This document shows positions 51,537-60,253 of a stretch of 64,000 nucleotides of DNA, one piece after another. This DNA comes from Rhodocyclales bacterium (GTDB lineage Bacteria > Pseudomonadota > Gammaproteobacteria > Burkholderiales > Rhodocyclaceae). Below the pieces are notes generated by a model. The model saw only the letters and a list, made by a program, of their open reading frames with translations. It was not told the DNA's origin and did not search any database. How positions within the stretch are numbered: the first letter of the stretch is position 1; every line of letters starts with the position of its first letter. The stretch is taken from the NCBI GenBank assembly GCA_016235805.1, contig JACRIY010000056.1:1-64000 (forward strand), written 5' to 3'. The translations under genes were made by a program, and so were the position numbers.

Positions 51537-52521
51537 GGGTGTTTTCCTTGATGGCGTTGCCTTCGGTGGGATAACCCAGTTCGCGCCAGGCGAGTATCCC
51601 GCCGCGCACCACGCGCAGGCCACTGAACCCGTGCTTCGCCAGCAGGCGCGCGGCCTGTCCCGAGCGCACCTGGGTGCGGCAGATCAGCACGATGCCGTCC
51701 TTGCGCCAGGAGGCGAGCTCATCGACGCGTGCCGGCAATTCATTCAGGGGCAGGTTGATGGCGCCGGGCACATGGCCGGTCTCGCCCTCGAAATCCTTGG
51801 CCTCGCGCACGTCGATCACGGCGATGCCGCCTTCCGTCTGCAGGGCGCGCAGCATCTCCGGCGTGATCATCAGGCCGGCCTTGAACTGGCGCACCAGGCG
51901 CGGCAGGAACATCAGCGCCGCGGCCACGGCCAGCGCCAGCATGCCGTTGCGGATGGCGTTGGCGTCGCCAGTCAGCGCCGCGCGGCCGGCATGGCCGAGC
52001 CAGGCATAGGCCAGGGCGCCTGGCAGCATGCACACGGCCGAGGCCAGCGCGTAGGCGCCGAGCGGAATGCGCGTCAGGCCCAGTGCGTAATTCACCACGT
52101 TGAACGGAAACAGCGGCACCAGGCGGACGAAGGCGACGAAGCGCCAGCCTTCGGCTTCGACGCCCTCGATCAGCTGCTTGAGCCGGCCGCCGGTCTTCTG
52201 CGCCACCCATGCGCCGGCGAGGTGGCGGGCGACGAGGAAGGCCAGCACCGCGCCCAGCGTGGCGCCGGCCAGGCTGTAGAGCGCACCGGGCAGGATGCCG
52301 AACAGGGCGCCTGCGGCCAGGGTCAGCACCGAGCCGGGCAGGAACAGCACGGTGCCGGCGGCATAGATGGCGATGAAGAAGACCGGCGCCCACCAGCCAG
52401 CGGAGGCCAGCCATTGCTGCAGGGCTTCCTGCGAGAACTGTCCGCGGTTGGCGAAGGCCAGCGCCAGGCCGGCGACCAGTGTGACCAGCAGCGCGGCGCG
52501 AAACAGGCTAGCGGGCTTCAT
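51517..52521 (-). CDS. TVP38/TMEM64 membrane protein fused to a rhodanese domain
   Basis: 334 aa. The N-terminal 220 residues have about five helices and the VTT-family motif FLPGSVLTLAAGALFG and VRLVPLFPFNVVNYALGLTRI. The C-terminal 110 residues are a rhodanese: AVIDVREAKDFEGETGHVPGAINLP with active-site Cys in ICRTQVRSG. It could handle sulfane sulfur at the membrane. It overlaps the sterol desaturase gene by 14 bases and the fusion gene by 20, so it sits inside one operon. Confidence 0.88.
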   Translation of the reverse strand: MKPASLFRAALLVTLVAGLALAFANRGQFSQEALQQWLASAGWWAPVFFIAIYAAGTVLFLPGSVLTLAAGALFGILPGALYSLAGATLGAVLAFLVARHLAGAWVAQKTGGRLKQLIEGVEAEGWRFVAFVRLVPLFPFNVVNYALGLTRIPLGAYALASAVCMLPGALAYAWLGHAGRAALTGDANAIRNGMLALAVAAALMFLPRLVRQFKAGLMITPEMLRALQTEGGIAVIDVREAKDFEGETGHVPGAINLPLNELPARVDELASWRKDGIVLICRTQVRSGQAARLLAKHGFSGLRVVRGGILAWRELGYPTEGNAIKENTLGLNNA

Positions 52522-53371
52522 GGCTCGCCTCGGGACCGTGGCCGATCGCATAGCCCTCGCCGGCATTGACGAAGGGGATCACCAGCATGCCGGTGAGGCT
52601 GACGCAGCGCGGATCGCCGGTCAGGCCGGTGACGCCGATGTCCATGCTCTCCTGCGGCAGGCGGGCGGCGGGGCGGTAGGTGCCGAACAGGCGGTCCCAG
52701 ACCGAGAGATTGAAGCCGAAATTGCTGTTGGCCTCGGCGTTGTCCGTCGAGTGGTGCACCCGGTGCATGTCCGGGGTCACCAGCAGCGCGCGCAAGCCGG
52801 CATCGATAGCGCCGGGAAGTTTGACGTTGCCATGATTGAACATCGCCGTGGCGTTGAGCAGAACTTCGAACACCAGCACGGCAGCGGCGGGTGCGCCGAT
52901 CACGGCGATCACCGAGACCTTGATAAGCATCGACAGGATGATCTCGATCGGATGGAAGCGAGCACCCGTGGTGAGGTCGTAATCCGGATCGGCGTGGTGC
53001 ACCTGGTGCAGGCGCCACAAGGCCGGCACCGCGTGGAACATCACGTGCTGCAGGTAAATGGCGAAGTCCATGGCGACCACGGCAAGCACCAGCGCCAGAG
53101 GCTCGGGCAAGGCCATGTTGTTGAGCAGGCCCCAGCCGTGCTCGGCGGCATAGGCGGCGAAGCCGACGGCGGCCAGCGGGAAAGCCAGTCGCAGCAGCAC
53201 GGTGTTGAACACGACCAGGCCGAGGTTGGCGCTCCAGCGCTGCAGGCGCGTGTGAAGGCGGACGCGTCGCGGCGCGGCGATTTCCCAGAGCGCCATCAGG
53301 GCGAACACGCCGAAGAAGGCGCCCAGGCGGATGACCGGTTCGTTTGCCAGCGCAAACTCGTTGAACGCCAT
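52508..53371 (-). CDS. Sterol desaturase / fatty acid hydroxylase family protein
   Basis: 287 aa with about four membrane segments. Di-iron histidine clusters: QHVMFH, LHQVHH, FNHGN and MHRVHHS, as in the FA_hydroxylase family. Substrate unknown (lipid or sterol/hopanoid). It is the first gene of the leftward operon and starts beside the palindromic promoter region. Confidence 0.88.
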   Translation of the reverse strand: MAFNEFALANEPVIRLGAFFGVFALMALWEIAAPRRVRLHTRLQRWSANLGLVVFNTVLLRLAFPLAAVGFAAYAAEHGWGLLNNMALPEPLALVLAVVAMDFAIYLQHVMFHAVPALWRLHQVHHADPDYDLTTGARFHPIEIILSMLIKVSVIAVIGAPAAAVLVFEVLLNATAMFNHGNVKLPGAIDAGLRALLVTPDMHRVHHSTDNAEANSNFGFNLSVWDRLFGTYRPAARLPQESMDIGVTGLTGDPRCVSLTGMLVIPFVNAGEGYAIGHGPEASHEAR

Positions 53372-53419
53372 GCCAGACCTCCTCGGATGCCGCTTGCGCC
53401 CGAAAGGGGAAGTGGCTAC

Positions 53420-53449
53420 TATTCAAATAATCAACCAAGCAGTTGAATA
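53420..53449. promoter_or_regulatory. Inverted repeat TATTCAA-N16-TTGAATA, candidate ArsR-family operator
   Basis: AT-rich dyad in an otherwise GC-rich 161-bp divergent promoter region, between the sterol-desaturase-led operon and the dsrE-like gene. ArsR-family regulators commonly bind such dyads, and one is encoded at 54275. Confidence 0.6.
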
Positions 53450-53532
53450 ATACGAAGGCCGCCGCGGGATGTCAAGCGGCGATTTCCAGCCGGGCCGATC
53501 GCCCGGTTCTGCAAAGACCGGAGGCAAAGAAA

Positions 53533-53886
53533 ATGGCAAAGCATCTGTTCATACTCAACGATCCGCCCTACGGCACCGAACGTAGCTACAACGCCCTGCG
53601 CCTCGCGATTTCGCTGGCCAAGGTGGAGGGCGAGCAGGTCCGGGTGTTCCTCATGGGCGACGCGGCCGCGTGTGCCAAGGCCGGGCAGAAAGTGCCCCAG
53701 GGCTACTACAACGCCGGCGACATGCTGGGCATGGTCGCGCGGCGCAATGCCGAGGTCGGCGTCTGCGGCACCTGCATGGATGCGCGTGGCATTGCCGACG
53801 GCGAACTGGTGGCGGGCGCACTGCGCGGTACGCTGGCCCAACTGACCGAATGGACGGTCTGGGCCGACAAGATCCTGGTGTTCTGA
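53533..53886 (+). CDS. DsrE family sulfur-relay-like protein
   Basis: 117 aa from ATG 53533 with GGAGG upstream. HLFILNDPPYGTERSYNALRLAISL is the DsrE-like nucleotide-free Rossmann start. EVGVCGTCMDARGI has two cysteines placed as in persulfide-carrying DsrE/TusD-like proteins. It may carry or receive persulfide sulfur. First gene of a rightward unit with 53900 and the ArsR-rhodanese gene. Confidence 0.85.
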   Translation: MAKHLFILNDPPYGTERSYNALRLAISLAKVEGEQVRVFLMGDAAACAKAGQKVPQGYYNAGDMLGMVARRNAEVGVCGTCMDARGIADGELVAGALRGTLAQLTEWTVWADKILVF

Positions 53887-53899
53887 TGGGGCGCCGGTC

Positions 53900-54220
53900 A
53901 TGAGCCCGGTCAAGGTCATATCGCAGCAGCCTCCCGGCGGCCGTTGCGGCCTCTATACCCGCTATGCGCAAGCCATCGAAGCACTCACCGGCTGGCCGCA
54001 CAGCGTGCTGCACACCGAGACCCGCGATGCGCACGGCGAGGGATTCCCCAGCCTGGTCATCCGTGGTGTGTCCTTGCAGCCGGAAGACGCCTTCATCCTG
54101 ACTCCGGAGGAAATTTGCAGCCATCTTGCGGGGCTGGACATTGCGCCCGCGACGCTCGACGCCCTGATGGCACGCCTGCGCACGATCCACGACGACTTCA
54201 TGAAGCCGCTGGCGGGCTAG
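53900..54220 (+). CDS. Conserved-looking hypothetical protein
   Basis: 106 aa, soluble, no signal. One Cys near the N-terminus (PPGGRCGLYTR) and one later (EEICSHL). I do not recognise the family. It sits 13 bases after the DsrE gene and 54 bases before the ArsR-rhodanese gene, so it probably belongs to the same sulfur-related unit. Confidence 0.6.
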   Translation: MSPVKVISQQPPGGRCGLYTRYAQAIEALTGWPHSVLHTETRDAHGEGFPSLVIRGVSLQPEDAFILTPEEICSHLAGLDIAPATLDALMARLRTIHDDFMKPLAG

Positions 54221-54274
54221 ACCGGTACAATCCAAGGACGCGTGGGCAGGCTAACGACGAGGAGTGGATTGCGG

Positions 54275-54934
54275 ATGTCAGGCGGAAATTTCAAGCAGGA
54301 CGTGTATGCCCAACTGGCAAGAGTGGCCAAGGCCGTCGGTCACGCCAACCGGCTGGAGCTGCTCGAGTTCGTGGCCCAGGGGCCGCGCGGCGTCGACGAA
54401 CTGGCGCACATGACCCATCTGTCGGTCGCCAACGCCTCGAAGCACCTTCAAGAGCTGCGCCAGGCCGGCCTGGTCCGGGCGCGCAAGGAAGGCGTGCGGG
54501 TGTTTTACGAAGTGGCGGGACCCGATGTGGTCGATCTGCTCGGCGCCTTGCGCACCGTGGCCGAAACGCGCGTCGCCGAAGTTTCACAACTCCTGCGCAC
54601 CTACATCACGGCGCGCGACGACCTCGAACCGATACCGGCGGAAGAACTCATGGAGCGCGCCCGGCTCGGCCTGGTCACCGTGCTCGACGTGCGTCCGCCC
54701 GAGGAATTCGCCTCGGGCCACTTGCCGGGCGCCGTGAATATCACCCTGGAAGCCCTCGGCGGCCACCTCAAGCGCCTGCCCAAGGGGCGCGAGGTCATCG
54801 CCTACTGCCGCGGGCCCTACTGCCTGCTGTCGGTGGATGCGGTGGCCCTGTTGCGAACCAAGGGTTACAAGGCGCGTCGCCTGGAGGATGGCTTTCCCGA
54901 GTGGAAGGCCGCCGGCATGCCGGTCGAAGCCTGA
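54275..54934 (+). CDS. ArsR-family regulator fused to a rhodanese domain
   Basis: 219 aa from ATG 54275 (TTG 54269 is also possible), with GGAG upstream. The winged helix spans residues 10-85 (ANRLELLEFVAQGPRGVDELAHMTHLSVANASKHLQELRQAGLV). The rhodanese domain follows (VTVLDVRPPEEFASGHLPGAVN) with active-site CRGPYC. Such fusions are likely sensors of sulfane sulfur that release DNA when persulfidated. It probably controls the divergent operons at 53371 and 53533. Confidence 0.9.
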   Translation: MSGGNFKQDVYAQLARVAKAVGHANRLELLEFVAQGPRGVDELAHMTHLSVANASKHLQELRQAGLVRARKEGVRVFYEVAGPDVVDLLGALRTVAETRVAEVSQLLRTYITARDDLEPIPAEELMERARLGLVTVLDVRPPEEFASGHLPGAVNITLEALGGHLKRLPKGREVIAYCRGPYCLLSVDAVALLRTKGYKARRLEDGFPEWKAAGMPVEA

Positions 54935-54956
54935 GGGCTGCAGCTACTCCGTTCTG

Positions 54957-55436
54957 CTAAAGGATTTCCACCACCCACTTGGTCACCGTGCCCGTGGCGT
55001 GTGCGCACTGGCCGCCGCGCGCGGTGTCGAAGGCCTGGTATTCGGCGGCATTCCACATGTCATAGGTGCGGCCGGTGAACTGCTGTTGCAGTTCGCGGCA
55101 GGTGACGCCGCCGAACTCGGCGCGGAAGCGCTCGGTGAGTTCCCTCGCCTTCATGAAGTTGTTGATGTAGCGCCCCTTGTCGAGCTTGTCGCGGTCGCGG
55201 CCGAACTTCGCGCTCAGCGCCAGCAGTCCTCCGGTGAGCGCGCCGCAGACGCCTTCGCCGAGCAGGCCGCCGCCGCCGGACAGGCCATGGCTGGCTTTCA
55301 CCGTCTGGTCGTCGATGATGCCGACGGTTTCCTGCACCGTGGCGAGGACGCACTGCGGGCAGCAGCCGTAGTCGAGTTCGTATTGAGTGGCCTTGCGGTA
55401 GGCCTCATCGGCCAGCGCCTTGCGGTCGGTATCCAT
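54957..55436 (-). CDS. C_GCAxxG_C_C family redox protein
   Basis: 159 aa from ATG 55436. YGCCPQCVLATVQE, GVCGALTGG, VTCRELQQQ and GGQCAHATG give the spaced-cysteine pattern that names this family. The function is unknown, possibly redox or metal related. The promoter side has a TATTAG-N6-CTAATA dyad just upstream. It is convergent with the ArsR-rhodanese gene. Confidence 0.8.
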   Translation of the reverse strand: MDTDRKALADEAYRKATQYELDYGCCPQCVLATVQETVGIIDDQTVKASHGLSGGGGLLGEGVCGALTGGLLALSAKFGRDRDKLDKGRYINNFMKARELTERFRAEFGGVTCRELQQQFTGRTYDMWNAAEYQAFDTARGGQCAHATGTVTKWVVEIL

Positions 55437-55450
55437 GGCTTGTCCTTTTG

Positions 55451-55468
55451 TATTAGATAACGCTAATA
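55451..55468 (-). promoter_or_regulatory. TATTAG-N6-CTAATA inverted repeat
   Basis: Perfect 6-bp half sites about 15 bp upstream of the C_GCAxxG_C_C start codon. The position suits a repressor site. The half-sites differ from the dyad at 53420. Confidence 0.45.
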
Positions 55469-55612
55469 TACGACCATCTTCGGATCCTCGCAAATGTCCT
55501 TGATGGGCGGCAATACTTCGCACCTGAAAGGTTGACACTCGCGTAGTGTTTCCGTGTCATAGTCATGCGTGAGGGGGTCGTAGCCTCCGCATTCAGCAAA
55601 TTCGACAAGGCC

Positions 55613-56911
55613 ATGCCGGACAGCGAAGCAAAATTCATCGACGTCAATGACCTGCGGGTCGGCATGTACGTCTTCCTCGACCTGGACTGGATGAAGCATC
55701 CGTTCGCGCTCAACAGCTTCCGGATTGCCTCGCTCGACCAGATCGAGACCATTCGTGGCTTCGGCATCGGGCAGATCCGCTGGTCGCCCGAGCAGAGCGA
55801 TCCCGAACTCTTCCGCGAAAAGGAAAGGCCCCCCGCAGCGCCCAATGGCAACCTCGTCGCGCGCCAGGCCGTGGTCGATGCGGTGGTAGCCGAAGCCGAG
55901 GTTCTGCGCCAGCGTCGCCAGTTGCTGGCCGCCCAGCAGGAGGGACTGGCAGCCTGCGAGCGGCAGTTCACCGTGGCGGCACATGCCTTCCGCCAGGTAA
56001 TGGAAAGCGCCGACACCCAGCCGGAAGCGGCGCGCAACAAAGCGGAGCAGATCGTCGGTGGCATGGTTGACAAGATGCTGGAACAGGAAGAGTCGGACAT
56101 CCGCCTGCTGTCCGAGAACGCCGGCGAAAAGTCCTCCCTGCATGCCGTCAACGTCACCGTCATCGCCCTGCTGCTGGGCAAGACCCTGGGCCTCGGCGCG
56201 GAGGAGTTGACGGATCTCGGCACCGGTGCACTGTTGCACGACATCGGCAAGATGCGCCTGGCCGAACGCCTGCGTTGGCCAGATCCGGATTTCAACGCCG
56301 CCGAACTCGAACTGCACCGCGAGCACGTCGCGCACGGCCTTGCCATAGGCCAGGCGATGCAACTCGCGCCGCGCGCTCTCGCCGTGATCGCGGAACACCA
56401 CGAACTGGCCGACGGCAGCGGCTATCCGCGCCGCCTGGCGGGCGAGGCCATTGCGCTGCCGGCGCGCATCTGCGCGCTGGTCAACCAGTACGACAATCTG
56501 TGCAACCCGCAGAATCCGACGCTCGCCCTGACACCGCACAACGCCCTGTCGCAGATCTACGCGCAGATGCGGCGGCACTACGATCCCGAGGTGCTGACTC
56601 CTTTCATCCGCATGATGGGCGTCTATCCGCCCGGCTCGGCGGTGGAACTGACCGACGGACGCTATGCGCTGGTGGTCTCGGTGAACTCGCTGCGGCCGCT
56701 GAAGCCGCGCATCGTCATCTTCGAGCCGCGCGTACCGCGTGCCGAAGCCATGGTCGAGGACCTCGAACAGTTGCCGACGATCGGCATTCGCCGCAGCCTC
56801 AAGCCGCTGCAATTGCCGCGCGCGGTGTATGACTACCTGTCGCCGCGCAAGCGCCTCTGCTACTACTTCGAGCGGGCGCGCCCGAATGGCGAAAGCGAGG
56901 TGCCGACATGA
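55613..56911 (+). CDS. HD-GYP domain cyclic-di-GMP phosphodiesterase (DUF3391 N-terminus)
   Basis: About 432 aa from ATG 55613, where similarity to DUF3391 begins (FIDVNDLRVGMYVFLDLDWMKHPF); ATG 55565 is in frame and cannot be excluded. The HD motif is LLHDIGKMRLAERL, followed by HREHVAHGL and HHELADGSGYPRRLAGE, with GYP intact. It hydrolyses c-di-GMP to GMP. Its last codons overlap the hybrid kinase gene (ATGA). Confidence 0.92.
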   Translation: MPDSEAKFIDVNDLRVGMYVFLDLDWMKHPFALNSFRIASLDQIETIRGFGIGQIRWSPEQSDPELFREKERPPAAPNGNLVARQAVVDAVVAEAEVLRQRRQLLAAQQEGLAACERQFTVAAHAFRQVMESADTQPEAARNKAEQIVGGMVDKMLEQEESDIRLLSENAGEKSSLHAVNVTVIALLLGKTLGLGAEELTDLGTGALLHDIGKMRLAERLRWPDPDFNAAELELHREHVAHGLAIGQAMQLAPRALAVIAEHHELADGSGYPRRLAGEAIALPARICALVNQYDNLCNPQNPTLALTPHNALSQIYAQMRRHYDPEVLTPFIRMMGVYPPGSAVELTDGRYALVVSVNSLRPLKPRIVIFEPRVPRAEAMVEDLEQLPTIGIRRSLKPLQLPRAVYDYLSPRKRLCYYFERARPNGESEVPT

Positions 56912-58881
56912 CCCTGCCCGCCTGGCTGCCGCTGATCGAGGGCCTCGCCAACGCCGTGTGGATCGTCGATCCGGCGTCGCTGCGGGTGGTCGCCGTGAAC
57001 CAGGCCGCTACCGACCTGCTCGGAGTGCCCGCCGCGACGCTGGTCGGCAAGGCTGCGCTGGATCTGGCGGCGACTCCCGAAGATGTCTTCTTCTGGGAAG
57101 AGGTGGCGCGTGGCCAGAGCGACCGCATCCGCTCGGAAACCCTGCTGGTGCGCGCCGACGGCAGTACCGTGCATGTCGAGCGCACGGTCAGCCGGATCAC
57201 CCTGGCCGACGGCGAAAGCATCTTCGTCGTCGACCTGCGCGACCAGTCCGCCGAGCGGCGCACCGAGGCCGACCTGGAACGCTTGCTGGCCGAACTGCGC
57301 GCCACGCTGGAATCGACCGCCGATGGCATCCTCGTCACCGACATGCATGGCGCGATCCGCAACTACAACCGGCGCTTCGCCGAACTGTGGAACCTGCCGC
57401 ACGACCTGGTGATCCGGCGCGACGATGCCGCGATCCAGAAGTGGATGGCGCAGGGCGTGCTCGACCCCGCCACCTATGCCGATCGCCTTGCGGCGATCGC
57501 GGCCGAGCCGCTGATGGAAACCAGTGACGTGTTGTCCTTGCGTTCGGGCAGCACGCTGGAACGCGTCACGCTGCCGCAGTACGCGCGCGGCCGGCCGATC
57601 GGCCGCGTATTCTCGTTTCGCGACATCACCAACCTCAAGCAGGCCGAACGCTCCCTGCGCGAAGCCAACGAAAACCTGGAAGCGCGGGTCGTGGAGCGCA
57701 CCGCCGAACTGGTGATCGCCAAGAACCAGGCCGAGGCCGCCAGCATCGCCAAGAGCGCCTTCCTCGCCAACATGAGCCACGAAATCCGTACGCCGATGAA
57801 CGCCATCATCGGCATGACCAGCCTGCTGCGCCGATCGGGCGTCACGCCCAAGCAGGAGGAGCGGCTGGACAAGATCGGTGCGGCGAGCGAACACCTGCTG
57901 GATATCATCAACGCCATCCTCGACATTTCCAAGATCGAGGCCGGCAAGTTCGAGCTCGAGCAGACTGCGGTCGATGTCGGCGCCATAACCTCCAACGTGG
58001 CGTCGATGCTGTTCGAGCGCGCGCAGGCCAAGAAGCTGAAGCTGATCGTCGAGACCCAGCAGTTGTCCGACCACCTGCTGGGCGATCCGACCCGGCTGCA
58101 GCAGGCCCTGCTCAACTACGCCACCAACGCGATCAAGTTCACCGAGCGCGGCACCGTCGTGCTGCGTACCCGGGTGCAGGATGAATTCGCCGACGGGGTT
58201 CTGGTGCGCTTCGAGGTCCAGGACACCGGCATCGGCATCGACGCGCAGGCGGTGGCCAGGCTGTTCGCCACCTTCGAGCAGGCGGACAACTCGACCACTC
58301 GCAAGTACGGTGGTACCGGCCTCGGCCTCGCCATCACGCGGCGCCTGGCCGAACTGATGGGCGGCAGCGCGGGCGTCGATAGCGAACCGGGCGCAGGCAG
58401 CACGTTCTGGTTTACCGCCCACCTTGCGAAGGGCCGCCCCGAAGCCGCCGCTGCCCCCGTCGCGCGCGACGAGGGCTCGGGCGGCGTCCCGCTCGCAGAA
58501 GCCGACCGGCGGCGCATCCTGCTGGTCGAGGACGACCCGATGAATCGCGAGATCGCGGTCGTGGTGCTCGAAGACGCCGGCCTCATCGTCGATGCGGCAG
58601 CGGACGGAGACATTGCCGTGGAGATGGCGGCTGGACATCCCTACGCGCTGATCCTGATGGACATACAGATGCCGGTAATGGGCGGCATCGAAGCCACCAA
58701 ACGCATCCGCGCTTCGGCCAATGGCGCCACGGTGCCGATCGTCGCCGTCACCGCCAACGCGTTCTCCGAGGACAAGGCGCGCTGCTTCGCGGCCGGGATG
58801 AACGACTTCATCTCGAAGCCGTTCAATCCGGACAAGCTGTTTGCGATAATTCGCAAGTGGTTGCCCGACGGCGACGCCTGA
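56908..58881 (+). CDS. Hybrid histidine kinase with PAS domains and receiver
   Basis: 657 aa, no transmembrane helix. Two PAS domains (about 1-115 and 130-255), a coiled coil, HisKA (FLANMSHEIRTPMNAIIGM), HATPase_c (DTGIGIDAQ, GGTGLGLAITRRLAELMGG) and a C-terminal receiver (LLVEDDPMNREI, LMDIQMPVMGG). It is translated together with the HD-GYP enzyme and may control it. There is no separate output domain. Confidence 0.94.
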   Translation: MTLPAWLPLIEGLANAVWIVDPASLRVVAVNQAATDLLGVPAATLVGKAALDLAATPEDVFFWEEVARGQSDRIRSETLLVRADGSTVHVERTVSRITLADGESIFVVDLRDQSAERRTEADLERLLAELRATLESTADGILVTDMHGAIRNYNRRFAELWNLPHDLVIRRDDAAIQKWMAQGVLDPATYADRLAAIAAEPLMETSDVLSLRSGSTLERVTLPQYARGRPIGRVFSFRDITNLKQAERSLREANENLEARVVERTAELVIAKNQAEAASIAKSAFLANMSHEIRTPMNAIIGMTSLLRRSGVTPKQEERLDKIGAASEHLLDIINAILDISKIEAGKFELEQTAVDVGAITSNVASMLFERAQAKKLKLIVETQQLSDHLLGDPTRLQQALLNYATNAIKFTERGTVVLRTRVQDEFADGVLVRFEVQDTGIGIDAQAVARLFATFEQADNSTTRKYGGTGLGLAITRRLAELMGGSAGVDSEPGAGSTFWFTAHLAKGRPEAAAAPVARDEGSGGVPLAEADRRRILLVEDDPMNREIAVVVLEDAGLIVDAAADGDIAVEMAAGHPYALILMDIQMPVMGGIEATKRIRASANGATVPIVAVTANAFSEDKARCFAAGMNDFISKPFNPDKLFAIIRKWLPDGDA

Positions 58882-58948
58882 CGCGTTGGCCGGCGTCACC
58901 GGCGCTGCAACGCTGCAGCGCGCCATCAGGAAAAGAGGACTCCAGGCC

Positions 58949-60145
58949 ATGACCGAATCCAGCGGAACCCGCAAGGGCTTCAATACACGCGCCATCCACC
59001 ACGCCTATGACCCCTACGCGGGCCACGGCTCGCTGAATCCGCCGCTGTATCTGAGCTCGACCTACACCTTCCCGACCGTCGAGGACGGCGCCGCGCGCTT
59101 CGCCGGCGAGCAGGCCGGCTACGTCTATTCGCGCGTCGGCAACCCGACCACGCATCTGCTGGAACAGCGCATCGCCGACCTCGAAGGCGGCGAGGCCGCC
59201 GTGGTCACCGGCTCGGGGCAGGGCGCCACCACCTCGCTGCTGTGGACGCTGCTTGCGCCCGGCGACGAGGTCATCGCCGACAAGACGCTCTACGGCTGCA
59301 CCTTCGGCTTCCTCAACCATGGGCTGGCCAAGTTCGGCGTCAAGATCACCCACCTCGACCTCACCGACCCGCGCAATCTCGAAGCCGCGATCGGCCCGCA
59401 GACGAAGATCGTGTTCTTCGAGTCGCCGGCCAACCCCAACATGCGCCTGGTCGACATCCCGGCAATCTGTGCCATCGCGCATCGCCACGGCGCTTTGGTG
59501 GTGGTGGACAACACCTATTGCACGCCCTACCTGCAGCGCCCGATCGAACTGGGCGCCGACTACGTGCTGCATTCCGCGACCAAGTACCTCGGCGGCCACG
59601 GCGACCTGATCGCCGGTGCCATCGTCGGGCCGCAGGAACCGCTGCTGCAGGTGCGCTTCCACGGCCTCAAGGACATGACCGGCGCGGTGCTGTCGTCGCA
59701 GGATGCCTTCCTCATCCTGCGCGGCATCAAGACGCTGTCGCTGCGCATGCACCGCCACAGCGAGAATGCGCAGGGCATCGCCGAATTCCTCGCGCGCCAT
59801 CCCAAGGTGGCGGTCTGCCATTACCCCGGGCTGGAATCCTTTCCGCAGCGCGAACTGGCAAAGCGCCAGATGAAGCTGCCCGGCGGCATGCTGGCCTTCG
59901 AACTCAAGGGCGGCATCGAGGCCGGGCGCCGCTTCATGAACGCGCTGCAACTCATCACGCGCGCCGTCAGCCTCGGCGATGCCGAGAGCCTGGCCCAGCA
60001 TCCGGCCAGCATGACGCATTCCTTCTACACGCCGGAACAGCGCATGGAACACCTTATCGCCGAAGGCCTGGTGCGCATTTCGGCCGGGCTGGAAGACCTC
60101 GACGACCTGCTGGCCGACGTGAAGCAGGCGCTGGATGCCGCGTGA
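58949..60145 (+). CDS. Methionine gamma-lyase (PLP-dependent)
   Basis: 398 aa from ATG 58949. Cys/Met metabolism PLP family: YSRVGNPTTHLLEQRI, SATKYLGGHGDLIAG with the PLP lysine. TLYGCTFGFLNHG carries the cysteine typical of methionine gamma-lyases, which distinguishes it from cystathionine lyases. It degrades methionine to methanethiol, ammonia and 2-oxobutyrate. A dispersed repeat copy follows the stop. Confidence 0.88.
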   Translation: MTESSGTRKGFNTRAIHHAYDPYAGHGSLNPPLYLSSTYTFPTVEDGAARFAGEQAGYVYSRVGNPTTHLLEQRIADLEGGEAAVVTGSGQGATTSLLWTLLAPGDEVIADKTLYGCTFGFLNHGLAKFGVKITHLDLTDPRNLEAAIGPQTKIVFFESPANPNMRLVDIPAICAIAHRHGALVVVDNTYCTPYLQRPIELGADYVLHSATKYLGGHGDLIAGAIVGPQEPLLQVRFHGLKDMTGAVLSSQDAFLILRGIKTLSLRMHRHSENAQGIAEFLARHPKVAVCHYPGLESFPQRELAKRQMKLPGGMLAFELKGGIEAGRRFMNALQLITRAVSLGDAESLAQHPASMTHSFYTPEQRMEHLIAEGLVRISAGLEDLDDLLADVKQALDAA

Positions 60146-60154
60146 CACGTTAAT

Positions 60155-60179
60155 CGCCGTGCCGCCACCGCCGACTTTT
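60155..60179 (-). repeat. Dispersed repeat copy after methionine gamma-lyase
   Basis: CGCCGTGCCGCCACCGCCGA followed by CTTTT, ten bases past the stop codon. Confidence 0.75.
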
Positions 60180-60204
60180 GCGGCACGCCTACCGAATGAT
60201 CCAT

Positions 60205-60231
60205 TCCGCGACCACCTTTGTTGGTCGCGGA
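60205..60231. other. 10-bp stem hairpin ahead of the GlcF-like gene
   Basis: TCCGCGACCA-CCTTTGT-TGGTCGCGGA, perfect stem, 22 bases upstream of the ATG at 60254. No T-run follows, so it could be a leader structure or simply mark the end of the previous gene. Confidence 0.5.
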
Positions 60232-60253
60232 CGCATTGAACCGGAGTCCTGAA

